This document shows positions 42,001-50,100 of a stretch of DNA of 64,000 bases, piece after piece. This DNA comes from Bicyclus anynana (lineage: Eukaryota > Arthropoda > Insecta > Lepidoptera > Nymphalidae): assembly GCF_947172395.1 (NCBI RefSeq), contig NC_069096.1, positions 357,501 through 421,500 of the forward strand. Direction: 5' to 3'. A program made the translations under genes and the position numbers. The notes under the pieces were generated by a model. The model ran no database searches. It worked only from the letters and a program-made list of their open reading frames with translations, and was not told where the DNA came from. How positions within the stretch are numbered: the stretch's first letter is position 1; every line of letters starts with the position of its first letter.

Positions 42001-44369
42001 TAGAGCATAATTGATCATTAGCGGAAGAAGAGAAGTTTGCACAATTTCATTATCACGGATTGCATCAGAGTTTGACGTCAAGGGCTGCATTGTCTAACGG
42101 GACTAAAATGTATATTAAACTGTCATTCTCAAACACAATCTCACTATGATCAGTGACGAGTAGGTGTTTTATAAAGAACTAACTATTTGACGTGCTTAAG
42201 GATTACCTTTTTAAAATTTCAAGGAGTCGTATGGAACATGAACCTGAACAAATTACCATAATTAACATGTTTTGTGAAGTAAAACTTCTTTACGCTCGCT
42301 TGACTTGGGCAGTAAGCTGGTGAATGCGTTACGAAAGATGTAATCGGGCGAAGCGAACGAACGTCGAGAAGGAGAACTAAAAAAGTTTTACTTCAGTCGT
42401 GTGGTTAAAACACATTCGTTTTTTTTTGGGTATAATGTGTTTTGTGTACAGTGCATGATTTGTGTTTTCTTTCCAAAGGCTATGTTAGCCAAAATTTTGC
42501 CAAGATTGAATATCTTTGTCAAATGTGTTTGTAAATACGTGACATTGTTTGGTGATTGTTATTATGTGATAATTCATTTAATTATTATTATTCTGATCTA
42601 TTTTAGAATTTAATCATTTAATCATAATAATTTAATATTCTGATCTAATTAAAACTAATTGTACAGGATGATTTCATCGGCCTTCTGTGGGAGTGTCGGG
42701 ATGAAAGTAGTCTATGTGCTATTTCAAAATTTTATCAAATCCGTTCAGGCGTTTTGGGGTTATGAATGGTGTAACTAACCCTACGAAAGATTCCTGTAAA
42801 TAATGATTTAACTGTCTAGTTAGGTAATATAGGTTCTGTAACTAAACCTGCAAGGCAGTAACATCACAGACAAGTAGACAAACCAACATCACTTCAATTC
42901 TACTAGTTCAATTATTTCAATTCAATATACTCGACAGACATTCTTACTCGTAAAAAAACAACAGAGGTTTGGATCCAGTTTTAAATATTCGACGACAAAT
43001 AGGAAAAATTCAATATGCGGGTCTATTTAAACAAGAATACCGATAGTTCGTCGCTCTTTTAATAGTCTTGCTCATGCAGGTTTTTTCAATCTTCTTTATT
43101 TATTGAGGATTTGTTCAATCCTGAACATTATGTTAGCATATGAACCAAATACATAGAATATCTAACTTCATGGTAGGTTATCGGTCTACATCAGTAGGTA
43201 GCAAATGTATGTTTTTTAGATATTTCTTTTTACGGACAAAGTTTGGCTCTTTTTTGGCTCTAAACTGTATAGACAAGTGGATTTGTGATTCGTCGATGCA
43301 CTTAACTCATACAAATGCGCTAGTCCTGTCCACCTTACTACACATTTATAAGTCATAGATACCGAGTTACAATAACTAAAATTTTTAGTTTGTCCACGAC
43401 TCATATTGAGTTTGTTCTGGAAACTCTGTAGATTTGTTAATTTGAGAGTATGTTAGAGAGGTTACACATTTGTAGAACGGGGTCACTGTTTACAATCTTT
43501 GTATCAAGCTATTGATGTCTGGGAGTCTGTCAGAATGGTGGCACGTCTAGCCCGAGCGCTGTCGTGTTGCGAGGCGTGTGTTGTGTGCTGACCGCGTGTT
43601 GTGTGCAGAATGTGAAGCTGGAGAACTTCTCGACGAGCTGGGCGGACGGGCTGGCGTTCTGCGCGCTGCTGCACCACTTCCTGCCCGACGCCTTCGACTA
43701 CGCGGCGCTCTCGCCGGACAGACGCCGACACAACTTCACGCTCGCCTTCAAAGTTGCCGAGTGAGTCACACACTTATCTTTTACATTTAACAATTCCCCA
43801 TCAGACTTGCTGATAGTAAATGGTTGATTTTTCTATACAGGTAATTGATATTTCAATTGCAGACTTGTAATACACCTATCTACTATAAATGTAACTTTAG
43901 CTTATTATACAGCTTTCACTGGAGAGTCAGATCCCTTTCCATATAGGAAAAAGGATTGGAGCATATACCCTATATATAACTCTGATCGAATGCGTTTTTA
44001 GGGTGACTGTTGGGAATCGGAAACGATCACTACTAACAGATGTATTGATGGTAAGACAATGACAAGAACCGACGGCCTAACGTGCTCTGCAGCAGCAGCT
44101 CGGAGTTAGGTTGGTTAGGAATTTCTTGTAAGAAACAAAATGTTTCATACCTGGGTCAGATATCCAGGAGTTAACCACTGGATCGACGTTTGCCTAAATA
44201 ATCTAATTAATAATAAGTTCTAAAGTTGCGCATAATATTTGGCAGTGAGAAGGCGGGCATCTACCCCCTACTGGACGTGGACGACATGGTGGCGATGCGC
44301 AAGCCGGACTGGAAGTGCGTGTTCACGTACGTGCAGTCCATCTACCGGCGCTTCAAGGACGAGCGCTGA
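1..44369 (+). CDS. Smoothelin-like giant cytoskeletal protein with C-terminal CH domain (5' partial, 16 exons in window)
   Basis: Whole gene span. Exons: 1-83, 192-7312, 7398-8907, 9644-9864, 10776-11211, 12302-12406, 13446-13694, 14966-15102, 32412-32510, 34338-34413, 34493-36933, 37732-37822, 37974-38067, 39911-40088, 43609-43760, 44246-44369. Joined, they give 13,116 nt in one open frame (about 4,371 residues, TGA at 44367-44369), which strongly supports the model. Two smoothelin-type helices with a YEQRRR core and a final calponin-homology domain identify the family. Smoothelins are actin-associated proteins of contractile and cortical cytoskeleton. Most of the protein is low-complexity, Ser/Pro/Lys/Thr-rich and probably disordered. 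The true start lies upstream of the window. The family call is firm; the exact Drosophila orthologue is not recognised here. Confidence 0.85.
192..7312 (+). CDS. Smoothelin-like giant exon, Ser-Pro-rich disordered region
   Basis: A single 7,121-bp exon coding for residues about 28-2401 counted from the window start. Acceptor is TTTCAG at 186-191; donor is ATG|GTTAGT at 7312/7313, phase 0. The composition is Ser, Pro, Lys, Thr, Asn and Asp with dozens of SP motifs, so it is likely disordered and a potential target of proline-directed kinases. A 14-residue tandem repeat (SPDKxxxKPSSRxx) spans 1512-1810. Around 5870-6360 a motif like LSVSDKVNKF recurs. The exon ends in the first half of a smoothelin-type helix (IFDLDLLEQM). 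Third codon positions are A/T-rich, unlike the later GC-rich exon of the same gene. Confidence 0.85.
7398..8907 (+). CDS. Smoothelin-like exon: first smoothelin helix second half plus SPDRKTH repeats
   Basis: Acceptor ATTTCAG at 7391-7397, phase 0; donor CAAG|GTTAGT at 8907/8908, phase 1. It opens with LEKVVGYEQRRRIRAHMR, completing the smoothelin-type segment begun at the end of the previous exon; the intron is only 85 bp. Next comes SPERK/SPDRK-rich sequence with a 7-residue tandem repeat (SPDRKTH variants) at about 8330-8480. The exon ends with SSYGPGPLDADGRPLFG and flanking residues, a more ordered-looking Gly-rich stretch. Confidence 0.85.
8908..9643 (+). other. Intron with tRNA-like repeat
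   Basis: 736-bp phase-1 intron. The stretch about 9055-9230 read on the minus strand resembles a decayed tRNA-derived repeat (A-box-like ggtaaagtggttagcttatg, then gagctcctgggttgg). Otherwise no feature seen. Confidence 0.5.
9644..9864 (+). CDS. Smoothelin-like exon (VKGTVIRQEFHSR segment)
   Basis: Acceptor CCGACAG at 9637-9643 takes the phase-1 base of the previous exon to give VKGTVIRQEFHSRNG. Donor AAC|GTAAGT at 9864/9865 is consensus, phase 0. Encodes about 74 residues, including EPQDLEKLLQTQGEKPSRFL and AITTTKKFGG. Codon use is GC-richer than in the giant exon, and composition is less repetitive, suggesting a conserved segment. No named domain recognised. Confidence 0.8.
10776..11211 (+). 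CDS. Smoothelin-like exon (charged, coiled-coil-like)
   Basis: Acceptor GGTACAG at 10769-10775, donor GCTA|GTGAGT at 11211/11212, phase 1. About 145 residues, very rich in Glu, Lys and Arg (for example KDRKAEAKDNKQNKKVQEKS), suggesting a long charged helix. It ends SVKSLTEKYIKSA. The frame joins both neighbours. Confidence 0.8.
12302..12406 (+). CDS. Smoothelin-like small exon (PKAGLILRTSTMKDS)
   Basis: Acceptor CCCGCAG at 12295-12301, donor GCTG|GTTAGT at 12406/12407; both boundaries phase 1. Encodes ETSKTDRATYPKAGLILRTS and a Ser-rich tail. A symmetric phase-1 exon of 105 bp can be skipped without a frameshift. Confidence 0.75.
13040..13400. repeat. Dispersed lepidopteran repeat (accgacttgaagtcggt family)
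   Basis: Contains accgacttgaagtcggt near 13053 and the end gcatcgaattgagaactgc near 13375. The same blocks occur at 19210-19370 (tcaaccgacttcc...ggaaatcggtt) and 59690-59805 (gcgtcgaatagagaacc...aagtcggtt). No coding capacity here. Confidence 0.45.
13446..13694 (+). CDS. Smoothelin-like exon with Thr-rich repeats
   Basis: Acceptor CTCCCAG at 13439-13445, donor ATAG|GTACCA at 13694/13695; both boundaries phase 1, 249 bp, so skippable in frame. Encodes SLASVDDVVTTTTEQVNDGV, then a second, related unit ERVDGGVRTTTT: a short internal duplication. It ends with STKVTGVQDILTRMKNADI, which looks like a conserved helix. Confidence 0.8.
13793..14117 (+). mobile_element. tRNA-derived SINE, copy in smoothelin-like intron
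   Basis: The head with boxes A (tggcgcagtggtatgcgcgg) and B (gggttcggccccgg) is followed by the family body (accgaaaaggagtgtg, tcctcctcctaacaagttag) and the tail gtgagattgtagtcaaggg, ending in an A-rich run. It lies 98 bp downstream of an exon end. Confidence 0.85.
14118..14275 (+). mobile_element. Truncated SINE 3' half, tandem to the previous copy
   Basis: Starts within the body (gcgattcagtgttccggtac) and repeats the 3' half of the SINE to gtagtcaaaggctac. It sits directly after the A-run of the full copy: either an insertion into the A-tail or a partial duplication. Confidence 0.75.
14966..15102 (+). CDS. Smoothelin-like exon (ALLNKFLGATVLMAGMQS)
   Basis: Acceptor GTCCGCAG ending at 14965, donor CAG|GTGAGT at 15102/15103 (strong), phase 0. 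Encodes VIEDGDSSADTEARALLNKF followed by LGATVLMAGMQSYVTEKPTG. The hydrophobic helix LLNKFLGATVLMAGM looks ordered and probably conserved. It is the last exon before a 17.3-kb intron. Confidence 0.8.
15813..16015. mobile_element. Fold-back MITE, hAT-like termini
   Basis: About 80-bp imperfect terminal inverted repeats: the left end starts CAGGGCCTGTAGCCATATG and the right end, reversed, CAGGGTCTGTAGCCATGTGG. Both continue through gtcgattctcttt and aaacgctt to tgtatgggaatgaca. Total 203 bp, no ORF. Flanking 8-mers gactagac and aaatatac match at only 5 of 8, so the target duplication is decayed or absent. Confidence 0.65.
16216..16450 (+). repeat. LINE-tail-like repeat remnants around a hairpin
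   Basis: The segment ggttccaaagcgccttggtc resembles gatccaaatgcgccttgatc at 63575. The end (ttggaagtctacaaaagtcc...gatgatgatggtg) resembles the LINE tails at 23505 and 29430. A strong hairpin lies between. Confidence 0.45.
17560..18112 (+). promoter_or_regulatory. Candidate internal promoter and untranslated first exon in the 17-kb intron
   Basis: A GC/CpG-rich block (17560-17700) is followed by TATAAAA at 17750-17756, a further CpG-rich stretch (17860-17935) and a strong splice donor ATTAG|GTAAGC at 18110/18111. A transcript starting here could splice to the exon at 32412; the first good in-frame ATG would then be in exon 34338-34413 (ctcATGgcc). The elements are seen, the use is inferred. 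Confidence 0.3.
20985..21120 (+). repeat. tRNA-like/LINE-associated repeat
   Basis: ggtgcagtggcgaaccc then gagctcctgaattccagtcc and tgggtcgggatatgaaatgc form a tRNA-like stretch with A- and B-box resemblance. Its minus-strand relative in 9055-9230 shares gagctcctg. Confidence 0.4.
23505..23646 (+). mobile_element. 5'-truncated LINE tail with target duplication
   Basis: Translates near its start as TKWTDDIKQVAGIRWMQV, the end of a LINE endonuclease/reverse-transcriptase ORF common in Lepidoptera, and ends in (atg)n. A 10-bp direct repeat ATATATGTAC at 23495-23504 and 23647-23656 flanks it exactly. Non-functional remnant. Confidence 0.7.
26544..27150. mobile_element. Non-autonomous hAT-like DNA transposon with palindromic ATCGAT repeats
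   Basis: Termini are imperfect inverted repeats (TAGGGATGctcgatgatc at the left; the right end reads TAGGAATGATCGATAG on the other strand). They are flanked by an 8-bp target duplication GTTGACTG (26536-26543) and GTTGACAG (27151-27158), 7 of 8 identical. An 8-bp duplication and TAGGGATG termini fit the hAT superfamily. The interior has many copies of AACATCGATGTT, some in a 21-bp tandem array, and no transposase. A SINE fragment is nested inside. Confidence 0.65.
26721..26915 (+). mobile_element. 5'-truncated SINE nested in the hAT-like element
   Basis: Starts at ctaccggcaaagacttaccg within the SINE body and ends in about 20 A residues. AACGTAC occurs on both sides (about 26710 and 26914), a possible target duplication. 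The long pure A-tail suggests a fairly recent insertion. Confidence 0.75.
29430..29560 (+). mobile_element. LINE tail fragment, same family
   Basis: Shares attcctggatgcagg, tgatgtttggaag, tgtcctgcagtggacgtccg and a (atg)n end with the copy at 23505-23646. Broken reading frame. Confidence 0.6.
31470..31565 (+). repeat. tRNA-like repeat
   Basis: gcctctatagctccgcggta and gtggttcgatccccgcctgc look like pol III A and B boxes. Not a tRNA gene: no acceptor stem closes it. Seen as a dispersed repeat in Lepidoptera. Confidence 0.4.
32412..32510 (+). CDS. Smoothelin-like exon: second smoothelin segment, first half
   Basis: Acceptor TTGTTGTAG at 32403-32411, donor CTT|GTGAGT at 32510/32511, phase 0 at both ends. 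Encodes ETVQTSGGKTTSSRHIEEFD, then IEQCWDERVLRKL. The next exon completes the helix with LDECADYEQRRR. This matches smoothelin-type domains, which have a short helix with a YEQRRR-like core. Confidence 0.8.
34338..34413 (+). CDS. Smoothelin-like exon: second smoothelin segment, second half
   Basis: Acceptor TGTTCCAG at 34330-34337, donor GAAG|GTGAGG at 34413/34414, phase 1. Encodes LDECADYEQRRRLRARLRTL and MAEQE, a basic amphipathic helix diagnostic for smoothelin-type proteins. The following intron is only 79 bp. Its phase-1 donor can also join the acceptor at 37729/37730 and skip the GC-rich exon. Confidence 0.85.
34493..36933 (+). CDS. Smoothelin-like GC-rich, proline-rich exon (splicing onward form)
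   Basis: Acceptor TTGCAG at 34487-34492 takes the phase-1 base. Starts with an Ala/Arg-rich helical stretch (ASHDVVADVRRSLRRLRLAL), then Pro-rich disordered sequence with poly-Pro runs (PPPPPPQ near 35860, PPPPPAY near 36490) that could bind SH3, WW or EVH1 domains. Internal donor CAG|GTACGG at 36933/36934 is strong and phase 0. Very high GC at third positions and many CpGs, in sharp contrast to the AT-rich exon 192-7312. A GTGAGT...CAG string at 34562-34590 is too short to be an intron. Confidence 0.75.
34493..37446 (+). CDS. Smoothelin-like alternative terminal exon (no CH domain)
   Basis: Without use of the 36934 donor the frame stays open to TAG at 37444-37446. The added 171 codons look like genuine protein: ARTKSMHLLAVPKLFEGG, then ELPDKQRSVEAYFSGQ, then a final SELQFLDESNADDAFEDL before the stop. 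This would give a 4,329-residue form lacking the CH domain. No AATAAA is visible between the stop and 37730; the nearest downstream ones are far off (about 38996), so the poly(A) site is unclear. Confidence 0.65.
37732..37822 (+). CDS. Smoothelin-like exon with paired acceptors
   Basis: Reads EEEMTTVTSSVRRNSTENTI and on to a donor AAAG|GTAAAT at 37822/37823, phase 1. Two acceptor AGs are 2 nt apart (37728-37729 and 37730-37731). Start 37732 fits the phase-0 donor at 36933; start 37730 fits the phase-1 donor at 34413 and adds another Glu codon. The open frame and the downstream phase support the exon; which acceptor is used is inferred. Confidence 0.75.
37974..38067 (+). CDS. Smoothelin-like exon (ESMTRPAPKPVSPFAKFRQL)
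   Basis: Acceptor GTTTCCAG at 37966-37973, donor CCCAA|GTGAGT at 38067/38068, phase 2. Encodes VIESMTRPAPKPVSPFAKFR and QLEKQNSTNSPK, a linker with a basic-hydrophobic patch (PFAKFRQLE). The frame joins both neighbours. Confidence 0.8.
38068..39910 (+). other. 1.8-kb intron, no gene recognised
   Basis: Phase-2 intron between the linker exon and the exon that starts the CH domain. A GC-rich patch lies at about 39290-39450; the rest is AT-rich. Open frames here lack protein-like composition. Confidence 0.6.
39911..40088 (+). CDS. Smoothelin-like exon: linker and start of CH domain
   Basis: Acceptor CCGTGCGCAG ending at 39910, donor GAG|GTACAG at 40088/40089, phase 0. Ser-Pro-rich linker (SPKSPQSPGSPSQPYFKFTD), then the first CH helix TIKERLLQWCRDKTRDYE. 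The LLxWC pattern is typical for calponin-homology domains of the smoothelin group. Confidence 0.85.
40089..43608 (+). other. 3.5-kb intron inside the CH domain coding region
   Basis: Phase-0 intron between the first CH helix and the CH core. It holds two short GC-rich, CpG-rich islands (about 40440-40530 and 41505-41600), an imperfect fold-back element (about 41880-42170) and otherwise AT-rich sequence. No coding exon recognised. Confidence 0.6.
41880..42170. repeat. Imperfect fold-back element in CH-domain intron
   Basis: Outer arms tcaaactttgatgcaat (41924-41940) and attgcatcagagtttga (42059-42075), inner arms cttccgccactgattaat (41972-41989) and ataattgatcattagcggaag (42007-42027). ATCAGTGACGAGT occurs on both sides (about 41878 and 42150). 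Probably a MITE. Confidence 0.5.
43609..43760 (+). CDS. Smoothelin-like exon: CH domain core
   Basis: Acceptor TGTGCAG ending at 43608, donor GCCGA|GTGAGT at 43760/43761, phase 2. Encodes NVKLENFSTSWADGLAFCAL then LHHFLPDAFDY and RRHNFTLAFKVA. The motifs NFSTSWxDGLAFCALLHHF and NFxLAF are the hallmark of CH domains. Confidence 0.95.
44246..44369 (+). CDS. Smoothelin-like last exon: CH domain end and stop
   Basis: Acceptor TTTGGCAG ending at 44245. The split codon gives Asp, then EKAGIYPLLDVDDMVAMRKP and DWKCVFTYVQSIYRRFKDER, with TGA at 44367-44369. LLDVxDMV, KPDWKxVFTYVQ and the final helix close a type-2 CH domain of the smoothelin/MICAL-like kind. The stop falls almost directly after the last CH helix, as in smoothelins. 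Confidence 0.95.
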
Positions 44370-46702
44370 GCGCCGCACGCCGCCGCACGCCGCCGCGCAG
44401 TGGAACGGGCACACGCTACTTTACACGTCCCCATAGCACCAGACCTTGACTTTGTTCTGTTTCATTACACCCAGTACAAAGTTTAAACAATCCACACCCA
44501 TTGGCAGAATATTTTGTGAGTAATACCTGTTTTGTTAAAGCATCGATAAGAATATTATTTGTTCAGGTCTGGTGATATGGGGGCAAACCATCATTCCACT
44601 CTACATGTTAATACGTGATATTAGAACCTTGTTCATTTAAAGATTTTTATCAAGGTAAAAGAGATCACAACCTTTGATGTCACAATAAATTTAATAAATT
44701 ATTTATTATTTTCATCGAGGTTCTACTGTCGCAAATAACAAAACTGGTATCCCGTGTCTCGATACTATAATGACATTTCCTATTTACAGTAGAAATGGAA
44801 TACTAAAGTAGCGTTTTCTTGTTCTCGATTCTGTGTAACATTGAAATCATATCATTTTACTGCATGCAAATTATTTTGACAGTGTTGAACTGTCAAGTTT
44901 AAAGTTATAAATGCATGTGATACGATTTCAAGGTCACATGGTGTCAGCGTCTAGTAGCCAGAGTGTGCAGTAGTCGAACCGTGTAGGTCACAAATGTGTA
45001 GTGGAAGATTAGTGAGTCCAAAGAGCGTATGTTACACACTGCTGTACAGTAGACGGAAGCTTCGACACATCTGTAAGAAACCAAGCCCTCAATCTTTATA
45101 TCATAGATATTGTAAATAACTTAACGCGTCATCGTATTTTTAGTCAACGTCTTTAGCTATAGAGTTGTATGTCACAAAAATATTTCCTTTCTATATAATA
45201 CTTACACATTAGGTACTATTCTTTACAATTCCCTATTTTTGAAATTCTTTCATAATTTTCTTGTATAATTTCGCTCAAGCTTCAGTGTGGGCCGTGTTTC
45301 TTGGTTTGTCGTCTTCCGTGTAGTGTGGCGCAGTGTGTTGTTGTGTTGTGTTGTTATTGTTTGTGTTACGTTGTCAGATGTTTATCCAATTCGCCCAACT
45401 CGTCGTATCTCCGCGCGCAGTCTCGTGTACACTCCTCCTATTTATTTATAATCTCAAGATGTATGTGATTTTTTTATATTTAGTATGTAAGTTTCACTAA
45501 CAGTTTATACTGTACACAGAGAAATCCGTAGATAATATCAGTATGTGTTGTAACGTTCAAACATAACTGATGCCCATGATGTTAATATTTTATGACGAAG
45601 TTTATGACGTCACAAGTTGCATACCCATAGTGACCATTTAAGAGAATCCGAAAGTGGTCCCAGGAGTTCCAAACTGTCCAGATGGCGCTAATAAGGCCAC
45701 AAAAGATTTGAATTCGGCCGTTAAGAAATAATGAAAAACACGTCTGTTTCTTCTCTATGAGAGCTTCTCTTTTCTGTAAATGTCTACGAAGTCTACAGAT
45801 GTCTCTGTGTACAGCTACATTTCGAGCGATAATTGTATTTGTAGTTCATAGCCGTGTAACGTGGCGGTAATATTCGCTATAAATGTTATAACGACGCACT
45901 GAGAGCTTCCCGCGAGAATCTTCTTCACTTATTTATCTACATAAGCAAGATGCATCCTCGTGTCGCTTGTGCGAGCCACTGTGTGCTTTGTGACGTTCAA
46001 ATCGTAACAACAATGTATAAACGTGTTACACCGTCCGCGCCTTTACAATGTTTTTGATTTTTAAAATGATAAGAGGCCTTAAGTTAATGCTAAATCGACT
46101 TTAACATATAAATGCACTTTTTGTGGTTTTCGATTGCGTTTTCAACGTCACAAGTTACAGGATACCTACTTTTCTAACAATATTCTATTTTACAATTACG
46201 ACATTAAGTTATATTTAAATGCTTCAAATAATTGACTATTATATTGATAAATTCATAAATTTTATTATTGACCTTAATTTTAAGCCTAATTTATATTGAT
46301 AATATTATTATAATGAAATTAAATATTACGATTAACAATTTTTAATAATGATGTTTCATTTCCGATGTCCTAACCGATTATAAATGAGGGAAGAAACGGT
46401 CCTCGTTGTTTTATTTTGATCATTAATCAGCGTTTATCTTATAATAAGTAGGTAGAGGTAAGTACCTACTTACTAGATAAATAAAGGAATATGGAAAAAT
46501 GAAAATCTTTCAACAAATATGTATATTAACAAAATAGTGTAACATATTGAATGAAGTCTTGTGCGAGAAGTATTAAGAAAAATATTAATATAAAAATACT
46601 TGATGATATTATAAAATATACGTACATTTGAGACATCCTCAATGTAATAAATAATCTACAAATTTTAGGGCAAATCTGCGTCAATGGTTTAAGCAAGAGA
46701 AC
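44370..46702 (+). other. Smoothelin-like 3' UTR and convergent intergenic region
   Basis: No coding sequence is seen. AATAAA occurs at 44684-44689 and 44693-44698, so a short 3' UTR of about 330 nt is possible. Further AATAAA-like signals (for example 46480-46485) would allow a longer one. A Pumilio-type element TGTAAATA lies at 45111-45118. The minus-strand MARCH gene ends just beyond, so the two transcripts converge. Confidence 0.5.
44684..44698 (+). terminator. Poly(A) signals of smoothelin-like gene
   Basis: Two AATAAA hexamers at 44684-44689 and 44693-44698, about 315-330 nt after the CH-domain stop. They are the first such signals downstream of the stop. Confidence 0.5.
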
Positions 46703-46708
46703 TTTATT
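46703..46708 (-). terminator. MARCH-like gene poly(A) signal
   Basis: TTTATT on the plus strand reads AATAAA on the minus strand, about 185 nt after the stop codon. Confidence 0.5.
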
Positions 46709-46892
46709 ATGTAGTCAGGTTGCAACACTCGTTTGCAACCTGAAGCGACGATGAACTCTTAAATGGAACACGCTTTCTAATAATATGCCTATTATACTTT
46801 TAACTTCTCTAAGATACTATAAGCTTGAAGATACTGCAGGTAGTTGTAGAGACCCGATATTTGATTGAACTTTAGCGTGGCGTGAATGCGTG

Positions 46893-47137
46893 TCACGGTT
46901 CGGGCAGCGTGTAGGGCCGTGCGACCATGAAGGGGTCGGCGATGTTGGTGGCGCGGTCGGCGGTGGGCTCGTGCGCCGCGCCCACCACGGTGGTCAGCGA
47001 CGCGACGCTCTGCGCCGGCGTGGTGTCGCCCAGCGTCACGTGCACGTGCAGGGTGCTGTCCCGCCAAGCGCGCCACGACATCTGGTGCTCCTGGATCTTG
47101 AGCAGCATCCACGTCGTCAACAGGCCGTTGAGGGCAC
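46893..47137 (-). CDS. MARCH-like gene last exon
   Basis: Acceptor GTTCCAG (ends 47138). Encodes ALNGLLTTWMLLKIQEHQMS, then WRAWRDSTLHVHVTLGD and a 40-residue tail ending RPYTLPEP, with TGA at 46893-46895. The tail after the second membrane helix is cytosolic by family topology. Confidence 0.85.
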
Positions 47138-50100
47138 CTGGAACACATTGTAACTGGGAATAGTTAAATAACAAAGAATGGTTTGTACCTCTCTCGAGCA
47201 TAATTTCATGTTCGGTCAAAATTTATTGTGAGGAAGGTAGTTAACTTTTTAGAATTCACGCCATCTAAATACTTATTTCGTTTACGGCTTTCAGATATGA
47301 CTTCAATACAAATAGGTAGGTTAAGACATTAAAGCAATGTTGAATTGTCGATATTTAAATCGTGCCTAGAAGACTTACAGATTCACAGCTATAATGTTTA
47401 AAAAATAAATGTAAAATATTCCCACCGATAATACCAATGAGCAGCGAAGAGAAGAGGTTGGCGGCCAGCGCGGCGCCCCCGCCCCGGCGCGCGCCCGCCT
47501 GCAGCGCCGCGTCGCACGCGTGCAGCGCGCGCGCCGTGCCCAGCACCGACGCCGCGCCCAGCGCCGCGCCGCGCCACGCGTCCGCCGCCAGCGCGCGCCC
47601 GCGCCCCGAGCGCGCCCACTCCAGCAGCGAGCGCGCCCACGACCACCTGCGCGCGGCGCCGCTGCGTTACACGCGCCACACGCGCTACATGGCTGCTCAG
47701 TGCTCATGGCATTCATGCATTGATAGCTCACTGCAAGGGCCAAGGGCCAGGCTCTCTGCATCTCCATTAGGAGACTTGGAGCTGCTTTAACTCGGGTTAG
47801 CGGGCTCAGCTCAGGGTAATGTTTGATTTTGTAATTATCACTATAAGATTTTAATGACAACGACTGGGACCAACAGGCTCAGCTCAACGTTCTCTCCGAG
47901 CCACGGAGGAGAAAGACGCAGACCATCGAATTTGAGGCTGCTACTGAGAATTCCTTGGGATTAATTTCATATATTATGGGAGATTTGCCACACACTGCTT
48001 AGGTAAGCTATATGAGTAGAATCTAATAAATGCAGAAAGAACTTGGAACTATGATGTCGAGGAAAGTGGCGGCGAAAGGTTTATTATTGGAGTCATGCGT
48101 ACCCTCATCCTTCATTTTCATCCTATTGAGTCCTGTTGAGTGACAAACAAGTATCGCAGTTGGGAGACCAAGTTGTTTGCGAAACCTTTTCTTTAGTCTC
48201 GCAACCAGGAGACAAAATCAGTAAATCAGTAAATACAATTCCAACTTAGCCTACTTGCAAACCTTGTGGCGGGAAGATATCCATGAGGATCTCCTCAGCG
48301 AATTCAAAAGTGGAAGTCGTTACGCACCAGCTACTCACCGCCCGAGAAAGGCAAACATACTTGTGAGTGCGCGTGACGACGTAGTGGTGCCGGCACAGCT
48401 CGCAGTACGAGCTGGCGGCCTGCAGCAGCCAGCGCTCCAGGCAGCCGCGGTGCACCGCCGCGATGGTGCCGCGGCAGGAGCACGGCCGCACCAGCCGCTC
48501 CGCCGACTCGCCGCCGAAGCAGATGCGGCAGATGTTGTCCGAACGTTGGCTGCCGGTCACGCTCAGCTCCTCCTTGGCGCTTGAAGCCTATAATGACTGC
48601 GGTAACTTACAAAATACATCACTCATACAGTTTCTAATGTCAATGGTGGAAAATAATAACGAGAAAAGGATTGTCCATCCGCGTTTCGGTATAAATAATC
48701 GCAAGGTTGATACGGACGTTGGAAATGCTGGGCTACTATTATACTCGTGGGTACCAGACAGCACAAGTAACGCTTCTTCAGTTGGTTTCGAGTTATCGTC
48801 AGTAAACTACGAATATCGCCTGCAAGAGTCTATTAACATGTCCTCCTGTCAATCCAAATGTTACCTACGCCAAAGTTGCCATTCGAAAAGTCGTCAGTTA
48901 CTAAGAGAACATACCTACACTTAGTTTAATAGGACAATGTAGAACCAAAAGTCTGAGCTTATAAATACTTCATCACATACATCATACGCGTTAGCATAAG
49001 ATACATTGGAGACTTGATAAGCTGGTATCACGAACCTGTTTCTTGAGCAGCAGAGCACAGACCGAGCCCAGCAAGGACACGGAGCGGCGCGTGGGCTGCA
49101 GCAGCGACGACGCGGGCGAGGAGAACGTCAGGGAGTCGGCGATGCGCTCGCGGAGCAGACGCTGCTCTTCGCTTTCTGTTACATTTACTGCAAATCGCAC
49201 AGGAAGCATGCTATACATGTTGTAAGTAGGTACCTGTATAGTATCTAATTGCTTAACCTAATATTAGCATACTCCTCCCATGGTGTGGGGTATCGTTATC
49301 GGTATATTTGTGCATTAGGTACATAAGGGATCAAAGTGCTATCTTAATATACGGAACCCTACACTGCGCGTGGCCCGACACACAGTTGGCCGGTTTTTAC
49401 TTTGGCTTTACACTTTCAGTTCAGTTAGTTAAGGTATTGTAGTATAGACGTATAGAGTAACAAATTAACCTGGCGAGCCTATTTCCAGTGAACGACAGCT
49501 GATATCAGTTTGCTGCGCCGTAGAACGCAAGTTCCTTTCACGGTGAATGGTTGAATTGAGAGAATTCGTGATTGGCTGCAAAAACCAAAAAAATAATCAG
49601 GTAGGTAGGTACATACTAAGAACCGAATAGGTAGGTCTTTTGTATTAAATTTGGGGACATGCTGTGGTGAATAAACCACTTATTTCATTATACCTACGTC
49701 CAGTTATGCAATAGTCGTTTAAGACGTCAGTAATTTTTCTAGGTAGGTATCTTGCACAACAATACGAACTGCACAAAAATATTGCGCAATACTGTCCCTA
49801 GACGATCTTTATTGGCTGTAATGGCCTTCAATTACTATTTTGAGACACTGCTCTCGATGTCTCAAAAAATCTCAAAGGTAAAGGTACTACGTACAATTAG
49901 CAACTAATGATAGTGTGCTAAGTGCTTACGGGCATGTGAAGCGACGAACAGCTCGATGCAGACATGCTGATCGTCACCCTGCTCTCCGAAGTTTGAGAGC
50001 CCCAAAATATGAGCAGCGTCTGCCCTTCCGCTACGTTACATTCCTGTGTAAAGCAAACGAATTCACAGATCTCTGTTACGACGGTAGACCAATCTGAGAT

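Noticed and set aside
47398..47860. Alternative minus- and plus-strand frames over the MARCH membrane exon
   Set aside because: Only the frame giving KWSWARSLLEW through LLIGIIG fits the splice phases on both sides; the others are Arg/Ala-rich shadows.
48600..48840. Open minus-strand stretch within a MARCH intron (DIRSLLTITRNQLKK...)
   Set aside because: It follows a TTGCAG but its frame ends in a stop before any good donor, so it cannot be a coding internal exon of the gene.
48463..48924. 153-codon plus-strand open frame overlapping the MARCH RING exon
   Set aside because: Its first third is antisense to the conserved RING-CH finger and the rest shows no protein-like pattern or splice context.
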